Assembly: GCF_003443675.1 (NCBI RefSeq)
Contig: NZ_CP031963.1
Coordinates: 2,441,501 to 2,505,500, forward strand
DNA from: Aquimarina sp. BL5
GTDB lineage: Bacteria; Bacteroidota; Bacteroidia; Flavobacteriales; Flavobacteriaceae
Direction of reading: 5' to 3'
DNA: 64,000 bases
Shown here: positions 9,581 through 17,751 of the stretch, piece by piece
Layout of the letters: each line of letters begins with the position of its first letter
Numbering within the stretch: the stretch's first letter is position 1
Notes under the pieces: generated by a model
The model's input: only the letters and a program-made list of their open reading frames with translations
The model's database searches: none
Told to the model about the DNA's origin: nothing
Program-made: the position numbers and the translations under genes

Positions 9581-10855
9581 ATGAAATTCTTTTATACCTT
9601 CATTTTTGTTTTAATAAGTACTACTCTTTTTGCTCAGGACACTTATCTTCATTGCGGAAAATTAATCGACACCAAAACTGGTAAAATTCTAACCGAAAGA
9701 ACAGTTGTTGTTTCTGGCAATAAAATCACAAAAGTAGAGATCGGTTATACCGAGGGAGAGAGTAATGATATCATTATTGATCTTAAAAACAAAACCGTTA
9801 TGCCAGGGCTAATCGATATGCATGTACATATGGAGAGTGAATCCAACCCAAAAGCCTATTTAGAGCGTTACACCCATAATGATGCAGATGTTGCCTACAA
9901 CTCTGTTGGGTTTGCTAAAGCAACATTAATGGCAGGTTTTACTACGGTAAGAGATCTTGGAGGAAGTGGAGTTAATATTTCTTTAAAAAAAGCAATCGCT
10001 CAGGAAAAAATTATAGGACCACGAATTTTTACAGCCGGAAAGATCATATCCAGCACAGGAGGCCACGGAGATCCAACTAATGGAAGCAAAAAAACTATTA
10101 TTGGAGATCCAGGACCAAAAGATGGTGTGGTAAATGGCTTAGAAGATGCAAAAAAAGCGGTGAGACAACGGTATAAAAATGGAACAGATCTCATTAAAAT
10201 TACTGCGACAGGAGGAGTGCTAAGTGTTGCCAAAAGTGGTTCTAATCCACAATTTACTTTAGACGAAATAAAGGCAATTTGTAAAACTGCCAAAGATTAT
10301 GGATTTCACGTGGCTGCTCATGCACATGGAGATGAAGGAATGCAGCGTGCTATTAATGGCGGTGTCAAAACAATCGAACACGGAACATTAATGAGTATTA
10401 AGACTATGGATTTAATGAAAAAAAAGAAAGCCTATTTAGTACCTACCATTACAGCTGGAAAAGAAGTAACCGAAAAAGCAAACATTGAAGGATATTATCC
10501 AGACGTTATTGTTCCTAAAGCGCTAGAAATAGGACCTCAGATCCAAGACACTTTTAAGAAAGCATATAAACGAGGTGTTCGTATAGCGTTTGGTACTGAT
10601 GCCGGAGTTTTTAAGCATGGACAAAACGCTAAAGAATTTGGGTATATGGTAGAAGCTGGTATGCGACCTATAACAGCTATACAATGTGCTACAATCGTAA
10701 ATGCTAAAGTATTGGATATGAGCAAAAAATTAGGGCAAATAGCTCCAGATTTTATAGCGGATATAGTAGCAGTAAATGGAGATCCTACCGAAGAAATAAA
10801 GACTATGGAAAATGTAGTATTTGTAATGAAAGAGGGTAAAGTTTACAAACAGTAA
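9581..10855 (+). CDS. Secreted amidohydrolase (imidazolonepropionase/Xaa-Pro dipeptidase-like)
   Basis: A 424-residue metal-dependent hydrolase of the amidohydrolase superfamily, exported by the signal peptide MKFFYTFIFVLISTTLFAQ. Metal ligands in order: HVH (His81, His83) after PGLIDM, probable carboxylated Lys206 in DLIKITATGG, His247/His249 in AAHAHGDE, and Asp340 in FGTDAG. TIEHGT and a C-terminal ADIVAVNGDP complete the family pattern. Close family members act on cyclic imides or prolyl dipeptides in the periplasm; the substrate here is not determined. It is followed 43 bp later by a thioredoxin-like gene on the same strand. Confidence 0.85.
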   Translation: MKFFYTFIFVLISTTLFAQDTYLHCGKLIDTKTGKILTERTVVVSGNKITKVEIGYTEGESNDIIIDLKNKTVMPGLIDMHVHMESESNPKAYLERYTHNDADVAYNSVGFAKATLMAGFTTVRDLGGSGVNISLKKAIAQEKIIGPRIFTAGKIISSTGGHGDPTNGSKKTIIGDPGPKDGVVNGLEDAKKAVRQRYKNGTDLIKITATGGVLSVAKSGSNPQFTLDEIKAICKTAKDYGFHVAAHAHGDEGMQRAINGGVKTIEHGTLMSIKTMDLMKKKKAYLVPTITAGKEVTEKANIEGYYPDVIVPKALEIGPQIQDTFKKAYKRGVRIAFGTDAGVFKHGQNAKEFGYMVEAGMRPITAIQCATIVNAKVLDMSKKLGQIAPDFIADIVAVNGDPTEEIKTMENVVFVMKEGKVYKQ

Positions 10856-10898
10856 TTTATAACCAGCCTGTAGATTAGTTCCCAAAAGATTCGTAATT

Positions 10899-11405
10899 GT
10901 GAAAAAGATATTGAATTATAGTATTCTTGGAGTAATCATATTATTTGGGATCTTCTATTTGTTTACAAAATTTTCAGCAGCCGAAAAAGGAGATTTAGCT
11001 CCAGATTTTGAAACGACTCTTATTGATGGTACCCCGTTTAAGTTATCAAATCTACAAGGGAAATATGTACTGTTGGATTTTTGGGGTTCATGGTGTGCTC
11101 CCTGTCTTAAAGAAAGCCCTGAATTGGTAGCACTTTATAAAAAACATAACAACCAACTTACTATAGTTACTGTTGCGCTTGAGAAGAATCTAAAATCTTG
11201 GAAAAAAGTGGCTGACAAATACGGGTATACGTGGAAGAATCAAATTGTAAATCAAAACCGATTTGTTCTGTTATCGGATATTGCAAGAAAATATGGGGTT
11301 TCAGAAATTCCAGCTAAATTTTTGATTTCACCCGAAGGTGACTTAATAGGAAAATATTCCTTTACACAAATTGATAATTTATTATCAAAAACCTATTCTA
11401 ATTAA
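10899..11405 (+). CDS. TlpA-like membrane-anchored thioredoxin
   Basis: A 168-residue protein starting at a GTG (10899); the following residues form an N-terminal membrane anchor (about 5-25). The periplasmic domain has a redox-active WCAPC (Cys66, Cys69) after LLDFWGS and the cis-Pro region SEIPAKFLISPEG. This is the AhpC/TSA-Redoxin fold used in Bacteroidota envelopes for thiol reduction. It is 7 bp upstream of the esterase lipoprotein gene, so the two are probably cotranscribed. Confidence 0.85.
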   Translation: MKKILNYSILGVIILFGIFYLFTKFSAAEKGDLAPDFETTLIDGTPFKLSNLQGKYVLLDFWGSWCAPCLKESPELVALYKKHNNQLTIVTVALEKNLKSWKKVADKYGYTWKNQIVNQNRFVLLSDIARKYGVSEIPAKFLISPEGDLIGKYSFTQIDNLLSKTYSN

Positions 11406-11412
11406 TAAAAAA

Positions 11413-12312
11413 ATGAATACCAAATATCTTTATCTTATACTCATTTCAATATTTATTATAGGATGTAAGAATCAAGCATCAAAAATTTCTGGAACTATAC
11501 AAAAAGAAGAGGCAAGGCAACTCATAACAGATACGGTTACGTTAAAAACTACTGCACAGTCTAATGTAAAAGTAGTAGAAAAACAATTCAAGATAGCTGG
11601 CTTAGATCGTAACCGACAGATTCGAGTTTATCTCCCTCCTAGCTACCATACATCTGATAAAAAACACCCTGTGCTTTATATGCATGACGCACAAAATTTA
11701 TTTGACAAGTACACCTCATATTCCGGAGAATGGGAAGTAGACGAAAGCCTTAACCAACTAGCAAAAACATCTGATATCGAGCTCATTGTTGTTGGGATTG
11801 ATAATGGAGCAGAAAGACGTATGAATGAACTTAGTCCGTGGAAAAACTCACAGTTTGGAGAAGCGGAAGGCAAAGCATATATGAAGTTTATCGTAAATCA
11901 AATTAAACCCTATATAGACAATAACTACAGGACATTAGCCGATAAAAACAATACTGCAATTATAGGAAGTTCTATGGGTGGATTGATTTCTCACTATGCA
12001 ATCTATGAATACCCTGAAATTTTCAACAAAGTAGGGATCTTTTCTCCTTCTTATTGGTATTCTGACGATGTTTTTACATTTACTAAAAATAACCCTATCC
12101 CTAAAGAAGCTCGACTATTCTTATTGGTTGGCAAAAAAGAAGGACAAGGAATGACAGAAAACACTGAAAAGATGCATACTCAAATCCTTTCGTCAAATCA
12201 TCCTAAAGAAAACATCCACATGATTATCGATCCTGAAGGTGAACACAACGAAGCCTTTTGGAAAAAACATTTTACCTCGGCAATTGAGTGGTTATTTACT
12301 AATAAATTATAA
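11413..12312 (+). CDS. Esterase-D-like alpha/beta-hydrolase lipoprotein
   Basis: The chosen start at 11413 gives MNTKYLYLILISIFIIGC, a lipoprotein signal with lipobox Cys18; the earlier in-frame ATG at 11371 lies inside the thioredoxin gene. The mature 280 residues are a PF00756-type esterase: RVYLPPSYH, HDAQNLFD, the nucleophile elbow GSSMGG with Ser187, and a C-terminal His278 in EGEHNEAFWKKHF. Relatives include enterochelin esterases and feruloyl or acyl esterases. As a lipoprotein it should sit in the outer or inner membrane facing the periplasm. The substrate is unknown. Confidence 0.82.
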   Translation: MNTKYLYLILISIFIIGCKNQASKISGTIQKEEARQLITDTVTLKTTAQSNVKVVEKQFKIAGLDRNRQIRVYLPPSYHTSDKKHPVLYMHDAQNLFDKYTSYSGEWEVDESLNQLAKTSDIELIVVGIDNGAERRMNELSPWKNSQFGEAEGKAYMKFIVNQIKPYIDNNYRTLADKNNTAIIGSSMGGLISHYAIYEYPEIFNKVGIFSPSYWYSDDVFTFTKNNPIPKEARLFLLVGKKEGQGMTENTEKMHTQILSSNHPKENIHMIIDPEGEHNEAFWKKHFTSAIEWLFTNKL

Positions 12313-12322
12313 AATTTAGAAG

Positions 12323-12844
12323 ATGACCATAAAGACCTTTAAGATCTTTCTTTTGATAGTTATTATTTCTATATCTACCCAGAGCCAAGAAACCGATCTT
12401 TCTATATTTAAAAACTTGATCGGGAAAAAATGGAAGGCTGAAGGTAAATGGGGAGATGGTACCGTATTTAAGCAAGAAACCATCTTTAAGTTTGACCTAG
12501 ACAACACATTAGTTATTACAAGATCCAAAGGGTTTGTTGATCCAAAACAAACAAAATACGGATGGCGTAACCACGGTATTAGAAAATTTGATAAAGAAAC
12601 GAAAACCATTAAATTCTGGGAGTTTGATATTTTTGGAGGCGTAACAGAAGGAGCTATTACAGTGGATGGAAAAAACCTCATCTACCAATATCAATATGGA
12701 AAATCAATCGTGACTGATATGTGGGAATATGTAAATGATCACACTTACAATTTTAAGGTTGGAGAATATGTAGATAGCAAATGGAAACAAGTCTATTTAG
12801 AAACTAAATTTAAAGCCAAAAAAAGTGATAATAGCGCCCACTAA
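12323..12844 (+). CDS. Secreted protein of unknown function (lipocalin-like)
   Basis: A 173-residue protein with signal peptide MTIKTFKIFLLIVIISISTQSQ, only 10 bp after the esterase gene and so likely in the same operon. The mature part is rich in alternating beta-strand segments (GKKWKAEGKWGDG, KTIKFWEFDIFGG, NLIYQYQYGKS, MWEYVNDHTYNF), which resembles DUF1579/calycin-type small beta-barrels. No catalytic motif is visible. The beta-barrel reading is inference from strand pattern. Confidence 0.7.
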   Translation: MTIKTFKIFLLIVIISISTQSQETDLSIFKNLIGKKWKAEGKWGDGTVFKQETIFKFDLDNTLVITRSKGFVDPKQTKYGWRNHGIRKFDKETKTIKFWEFDIFGGVTEGAITVDGKNLIYQYQYGKSIVTDMWEYVNDHTYNFKVGEYVDSKWKQVYLETKFKAKKSDNSAH

Positions 12845-12979
12845 TCTTTTTTAAATATTGATCTTTCTTATAAAAAACAACAAGTAATTAATAATTTTTT
12901 TAATATATAAATTCAGGAAATAAGATCTTGCACGACGAATATGTTATAATCACGAGAAACGGCTAATAAAATTTATAAC

Positions 12980-13867
12980 ATGCAAATTCTAAAAACAGAT
13001 CTCACTCGTTTCGAAGCTATTAAAGATTTTCCATATCAGGAAAATTTCATTGATTTTGACGACTTCAAAATGCATTACATAGATGAGGGAAAAGGCGAGA
13101 CAATCTTAGCGCTTCATGGAGAACCCACTTGGTCATATCTATACAGAAAATTTATCCCCACATTAAAAGACTATCGATTTATAGCTCCAGACCTTATTGG
13201 GTTTGGTAAATCAGATAAAATTGTGGGATGGAAAAATTATACTTTCGATCTTCATTTTAGATCTTTAGAACATTTTATTCATAAACTAGACCTCAACGAT
13301 ATTACGCTAGTTGTGCAAGATTGGGGCGGTATGTTAGGGTTAAGTTTATTAGCAAAATATCCAGAGAGATTTAAACGAGTTGTTGTATTAAATACTTTCT
13401 TACCAGTAGGTAAAAAAATGTCACTCTTCTTTAAGATCTGGCGGATGTACGCAAAGTATCATCCATCATTATCTATTAGCACAATCCTAAAGCGTGGTTC
13501 TTTCCAAAAACTATCAAAAGAAGTTCTCGAAGCTTATGATGCACCTTTTCCAAATAGAAAGCATAAAGGAGGAGCCGTTGCTTTTCCTTTATTAGTTCCA
13601 GCTAATAGAAATGATCCTGCAGTTAAACCAATTCAGAAAGCAAGAGATGTTCTTTCTAAATGGAACAAACCTGCTTTGGTATTATTTTCGGATAAGGATA
13701 AGATTCTTGGAGGATTGGATAAATTCTTTTATAAACTAATTCCTACCGCAAAAGAGCAGCAAAAAATCAAGATTAAAGATGCAGGACACTTTCTACAAGA
13801 AGAGAAAGGTGAAGAAATAGCACAGTATATTCATAAATTCATGAAAGATGAATTAAGAGTTAAATAA
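12980..13867 (+). CDS. Haloalkane dehalogenase (subfamily I, DhlA-like)
   Basis: A 295-residue cytoplasmic alpha/beta-hydrolase. HGEPTWSYLYRKFIP is nearly identical to the oxyanion segment of DhlA. LVVQDWGG supplies nucleophile Asp114 and the adjacent halide-binding Trp115. Asp238 or Asp240 in FSDKDKIL and His270 in AGHFLQEE complete the triad. These enzymes hydrolyse carbon-halogen bonds to an alcohol plus halide. Epoxide hydrolases share the Asp nucleophile, but the HGEPTW and DWGG combination favours dehalogenase. The gene has its own upstream gap and ends at a hairpin shared with fabD. Confidence 0.82.
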   Translation: MQILKTDLTRFEAIKDFPYQENFIDFDDFKMHYIDEGKGETILALHGEPTWSYLYRKFIPTLKDYRFIAPDLIGFGKSDKIVGWKNYTFDLHFRSLEHFIHKLDLNDITLVVQDWGGMLGLSLLAKYPERFKRVVVLNTFLPVGKKMSLFFKIWRMYAKYHPSLSISTILKRGSFQKLSKEVLEAYDAPFPNRKHKGGAVAFPLLVPANRNDPAVKPIQKARDVLSKWNKPALVLFSDKDKILGGLDKFFYKLIPTAKEQQKIKIKDAGHFLQEEKGEEIAQYIHKFMKDELRVK

Positions 13868-13895
13868 CAAAACGCTTTTATATATGATATAAAAA

Positions 13896-13924
13896 AACCT
13901 CAAAGCTTAATCAACTTCGAGGTT
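13896..13924. terminator. Hairpin between convergent dehalogenase gene and fabD
   Basis: AACCTC and GAGGTT arms, extended by AAG/CTT across one mismatch, sit between the two convergent stop codons with an A-run on the left. It can act as a terminator, best for the minus-strand fabD transcript. Confidence 0.65.
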
Positions 13925-13949
13925 CTACTATCTTTAGTCTTTTCCTATT

Positions 13950-14831
13950 TTAGATCGAAGCAGAAATAGTTTCCATTGATCTATCAACTTTTTTCACCAA
14001 TCCTGATAAAACTTTTCCAGGACCAACTTCTGTAAAAGACGTTGCTCCGTCCTTTATCATATTTTGTACACTTTGCGTCCATTTTACAGGAGCAGTTAAT
14101 TGTGCAATCAGATTCTTTTTAATTTCTTCTGGATCAGTAACAGCTGTTGTAGTCACATTTTGATATATTGGACACTTAGGCGTATTAAACGTTGTTGCTT
14201 CTATTGCCGCCGCTAACTCTTCTCTTGCAGGTTCCATTAATGGTGAATGAAAAGCACCACCAACCGGCAGTACCAATGCTCTACGAGCTCCTTTCTCCTT
14301 CATCAATTCACAAGCTTTTTCTATAGCTTCTACTTCTCCAGAGATTACTAATTGACCAGGGCAATTATAATTTGCTGCCACTACTACTCCGTCAATTTCT
14401 TCACATCCTTTTTCTACTACCTCATCCTCTAATCCTAACACTGCCGCCATTGTAGAAGGTTTTAATTCACAAGCGCTTTGCATCGCTAATGCTCTCTTAG
14501 AAACTAATCTAAGTGCATCTTCAAAATTTAATGTTCCGTTAGCCACTAAAGCAGAAAACTCACCAAGAGAATGACCTGCTACCATATCTGGTTGAAAACT
14601 ATCTCCTAATACTTTGCTAAGAATAACAGAGTGCAAAAATATCGCCGGCTGAGTAACTTTTGTTTCCTTTAACTCATCAGCAGTTCCTTCAAACATGATT
14701 TTAGTAATTTCGAAACCTAAAATATTATTGGCTTTGTCAAAAAGTTCTTTTGCGATTTCCGAATTTTCATATAAATCCAGACCCATTCCTGAAAATTGAG
14801 CCCCTTGACCTGGAAAAACATATGCGTTCAT
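13950..14831 (-). CDS. fabD: Malonyl-CoA:ACP transacylase
   Basis: Loads malonyl groups onto acyl carrier protein for fatty acid synthesis. The start at 14831 gives MNAYVFPGQGAQFSGMG, the canonical N-terminus; an in-frame ATG 45 bp earlier adds non-homologous residues. Ser88 in the GHSLGEFSALVA elbow is the acyl carrier, and FHSPLM carries the catalytic His. EVGPGKVLSGLVKK is the usual C-terminal motif. Length is 293 aa, normal. It is isolated from other fab genes here. Confidence 0.95.
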   Translation of the reverse strand: MNAYVFPGQGAQFSGMGLDLYENSEIAKELFDKANNILGFEITKIMFEGTADELKETKVTQPAIFLHSVILSKVLGDSFQPDMVAGHSLGEFSALVANGTLNFEDALRLVSKRALAMQSACELKPSTMAAVLGLEDEVVEKGCEEIDGVVVAANYNCPGQLVISGEVEAIEKACELMKEKGARRALVLPVGGAFHSPLMEPAREELAAAIEATTFNTPKCPIYQNVTTTAVTDPEEIKKNLIAQLTAPVKWTQSVQNMIKDGATSFTEVGPGKVLSGLVKKVDRSMETISASI

Positions 14832-14909
14832 GTATTGTGTATTTAAAATTTTAACAAAAGTAAGTATAAATGTCAAAAGTAATTCATCTAAAAAATGTTT
14901 TTAAACAGC

Positions 14910-15665
14910 CTATTTAATTTTAAAACTTTTAAAAAAATCCACTTTTCTTGTTTTAGAAATTGATAGTTTTTTACCATTATCCATTACAACAAAACCTCCA
15001 TCAGACTTACTAATACGAGTTATATGATCTTTATTGATTAAGCTAGAATTATGAATCCTCAAAAAACCAAAACTCTCTAGCAAGTATTCATAATATTTTA
15101 AATTCTGTGAAGCAACAATATTTTTATTATCCTTAAGTGTCAACTGCGTATAACTACCATCTGCCAAACAATATAAAATTGAACTTATAGAAACAATTTC
15201 ATAACCATCAAAAGTGGGAATAGAAATCTTATTAAACTTGTCTTTTTCTAGCTTAAGTTGTTCTATCAATTCTTTTGCATTATTAGCAAAGTATCTTCTC
15301 TCCAAACCTTCAAGAAGTCTATTTATAGATTTTTTAAAATCATCAATATCAATAGGTTTTAGAAGATAATCTAATGCCATAAATTTAAAAGCCTCCAAAG
15401 CGTGATTATGAGCAGACATAAAAATTATTTCAAAATCTATTTTGTCGAATTTTTCTAAAAACTCGAAAATACTTCTAGTACCTATTTGGATATCCAAAAA
15501 AGCTACGTCAACATCATATGATTCTAACAGTATTTGAGCTTCTGTAAAAGTTTGGGCTGTACCCAATATTTGAATTTTCGGATAGAATGTTACAATCAAA
15601 GATTGCAAGTTTTCAATTCCGTTTAATTCATCATCTACAATAATTGCGTTAATTATTTTTGTCAT
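14910..15665 (-). CDS. LytTR-family response regulator
   Basis: 251 residues. The receiver domain (about 1-120) has acidic pocket DDE at 11-13, phosphoacceptor Asp58 in VAFLDIQIG and Lys in DYLLKPIDI. The LytTR DNA-binding domain (about 150-250) contains ILYCLADGSYTQL and LRIHNSSLINKDHI. Its start overlaps the end of the upstream kinase gene by 17 bp, so translation is coupled and the two form a cognate pair. Targets are unknown; the adjacent GH5 and beta-helix genes on the same strand are candidates by proximity only. Confidence 0.9.
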   Translation of the reverse strand: MTKIINAIIVDDELNGIENLQSLIVTFYPKIQILGTAQTFTEAQILLESYDVDVAFLDIQIGTRSIFEFLEKFDKIDFEIIFMSAHNHALEAFKFMALDYLLKPIDIDDFKKSINRLLEGLERRYFANNAKELIEQLKLEKDKFNKISIPTFDGYEIVSISSILYCLADGSYTQLTLKDNKNIVASQNLKYYEYLLESFGFLRIHNSSLINKDHITRISKSDGGFVVMDNGKKLSISKTRKVDFFKSFKIK

Positions 15666-17628
15666 ACATATTCTTTAATGGCAGAATTAATATACTCCTA
15701 GTTCCTTTTGCCTCATCATTTTCATCAAAAAGATCTTCAAAATAATATCTAGCATCTTTATATCCCAATTTTGCCAAAATTTCTATTCGTTGTTTTGTGT
15801 TTATTGAAGTAATTCCGATAAAGCCCTTTGGCTTCGACATTTTGATCTTTTGAGCCTCTTTTCTTCCAATACCATTATCTTCAATTATAACTTTTAAATT
15901 ATCATTAGAAGCCATTATAATTAAAGAAACATGACCACCTTCAGGTTTATTACTAATGCCATGGATTATAGAGTTTTCTACAATTGGTTGTAAAATCATT
16001 GCAGGAACATAAGGGTTTTGTTCCTCGATAATAGGGTCTACTTTTAATGTAAAATCCAACTTATTTCTGAATCGTATTTTTTCTAAATCCACATATACCT
16101 TAATTAGGTCTAATTCTTTTTGTAATCTGATAAACGAATCATTAGAATTGTCCAAAATCAACCTAATAGATTGAGAAAATTTACTCAGGTAGTTATAAGC
16201 ATTAAACTTATCTGATTTCAATATGGAGTTTTGTACTCCATTTATTGTATTAAAGATAAAATGAGGATTCATCTGTGATCGTAATGCAAATAATTTCATT
16301 ATCGAAATTTGTTTTTGTTTTTCTGCTAAATACAATCTATTTCTATATATATAGAACACAACGGTAATTAAGATAATAATTAAAATGATACTCATTATCC
16401 AAATAATCCTTCCAATATCAGACTCGAATTCTTTTTTATCTTCTGCTTTCTCTTTTGATAGAGAGGCATAAGCTACATCTTTTTGCTCAATTACTTTGGA
16501 AGATTCAATTTTCGATATTTGTTCAGAAAAACTATTGTCCAGCAACTTAGATTCTAATGAAGTGAATTTTTCATAGTAAGCAAGGGCATCTTTATAGTTT
16601 TCTGTTTTTTTATGATACCTGTATAAATCTTTGTAGGCATCAATGATGGCTGTTTTAATATTATATTCTTCTGCTATGGATAATGCTCGATTAAGATTAG
16701 ATGCTGCTTTTTTATAATCACCTATATCCAAATATACATTCCCCAAAGTACGATATGTCTGAGCTACCCGGCTATCAAATAATTTATCAGGTTTAATATT
16801 CAAGGATTTTTTAGCATAAATAAGGCTAGAATCATACTGCTTTATTTTATAATAATTAAATGCTAGATTGTTATAACAGGTTCTCTTTTGATTCTGATAT
16901 GTGAGATTATCATCTAGATTCTTATCTAATATTTTTTTATACAAAATAATAGCGCTTTCGAAATTTTTAGACTGGGTTTGTATTACTGCTAGGTTTATAT
17001 AACTGGTAATTTCTCTATCTTTTTCACCTAGACATATTGCTACGTCTAATGCTTCAGTGAATATATCAACAGATCTATTATTTTTATCTAGTTTAGAATA
17101 TAAAATCCCAAGTCTATTTAGCGATTTATGTTTTTCTACAGAAGGTTCTTTATCCTTAAAAAAATAATAAGCTTCCATCAAATTACTAAGTGATTCTTTA
17201 TAATCACTTCCTCTCTGGTATAATAACCCTATATCCGATTGAATATCTGCAATCAGAAAATAATCTTTCTCGTCATTTGCGATACGTTTCGCTCTTTTAA
17301 AATAATTATGAGCTAAGTCCGCATCCTCAGAATACATATAAATGACACCTAGTCGTTTTAAGCTACGCGCATACAAACCATAATCTCTATGTAATAATGA
17401 TAGTTTCTTAGCCGTTTCTGCATATTGTAAAGAAGTATCCATATCTACATCTTTGTAATACAAGCTGAGACCATAAGACGCCTTGGCTTGTTCAATATCC
17501 TCACAAATAGTATAAATAGTTAATAAACTATCTCTTTTAGCAACGCTCTTCTTAGTTTGAGCCTGTGATATCGCTACTATAGCAGAAAGTAAAAAAAACC
17601 AATATAAATGTTTATTATACAATTTCAA
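15649..17628 (-). CDS. TPR-containing LytS-type sensor histidine kinase
   Basis: 659 residues: signal peptide MKLYNKHLYWFFLLSAIVAISQAQ, a periplasmic array of tetratricopeptide repeats (about 50-370, for example YRTLGNVYLDIGDYKKAASN), one transmembrane helix (about 405-427), then the His_kinase domain with phosphoacceptor His456 in RSQMNPHFIFNTINGVQ. A C-terminal GHKL ATPase domain contains VENSIIHG and EDNGIGRKEA. This architecture is common in Bacteroidota. The periplasmic TPR domain probably senses protein or peptide partners. Coupled by overlap to the LytTR regulator. Confidence 0.9.
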   Translation of the reverse strand: MKLYNKHLYWFFLLSAIVAISQAQTKKSVAKRDSLLTIYTICEDIEQAKASYGLSLYYKDVDMDTSLQYAETAKKLSLLHRDYGLYARSLKRLGVIYMYSEDADLAHNYFKRAKRIANDEKDYFLIADIQSDIGLLYQRGSDYKESLSNLMEAYYFFKDKEPSVEKHKSLNRLGILYSKLDKNNRSVDIFTEALDVAICLGEKDREITSYINLAVIQTQSKNFESAIILYKKILDKNLDDNLTYQNQKRTCYNNLAFNYYKIKQYDSSLIYAKKSLNIKPDKLFDSRVAQTYRTLGNVYLDIGDYKKAASNLNRALSIAEEYNIKTAIIDAYKDLYRYHKKTENYKDALAYYEKFTSLESKLLDNSFSEQISKIESSKVIEQKDVAYASLSKEKAEDKKEFESDIGRIIWIMSIILIIILITVVFYIYRNRLYLAEKQKQISIMKLFALRSQMNPHFIFNTINGVQNSILKSDKFNAYNYLSKFSQSIRLILDNSNDSFIRLQKELDLIKVYVDLEKIRFRNKLDFTLKVDPIIEEQNPYVPAMILQPIVENSIIHGISNKPEGGHVSLIIMASNDNLKVIIEDNGIGRKEAQKIKMSKPKGFIGITSINTKQRIEILAKLGYKDARYYFEDLFDENDEAKGTRSILILPLKNMYDKNN

Positions 17629-17751
17629 CTTGATATTATAAGTGTTTCTTTATGAACCGAAGTAATTTTCTCAAAATCAAATTACAATAGATAAAGCAAA
17701 TGATCTAGTTCGACATCTGCTTTATCTAAATTAAATATATGGCTACAAGTT

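Noticed and set aside
12316..12681. 121-aa minus-strand ORF
   Set aside because: It lies wholly opposite the small secreted-protein gene, which has a signal peptide and operon position; no protein-like features in the antisense product.
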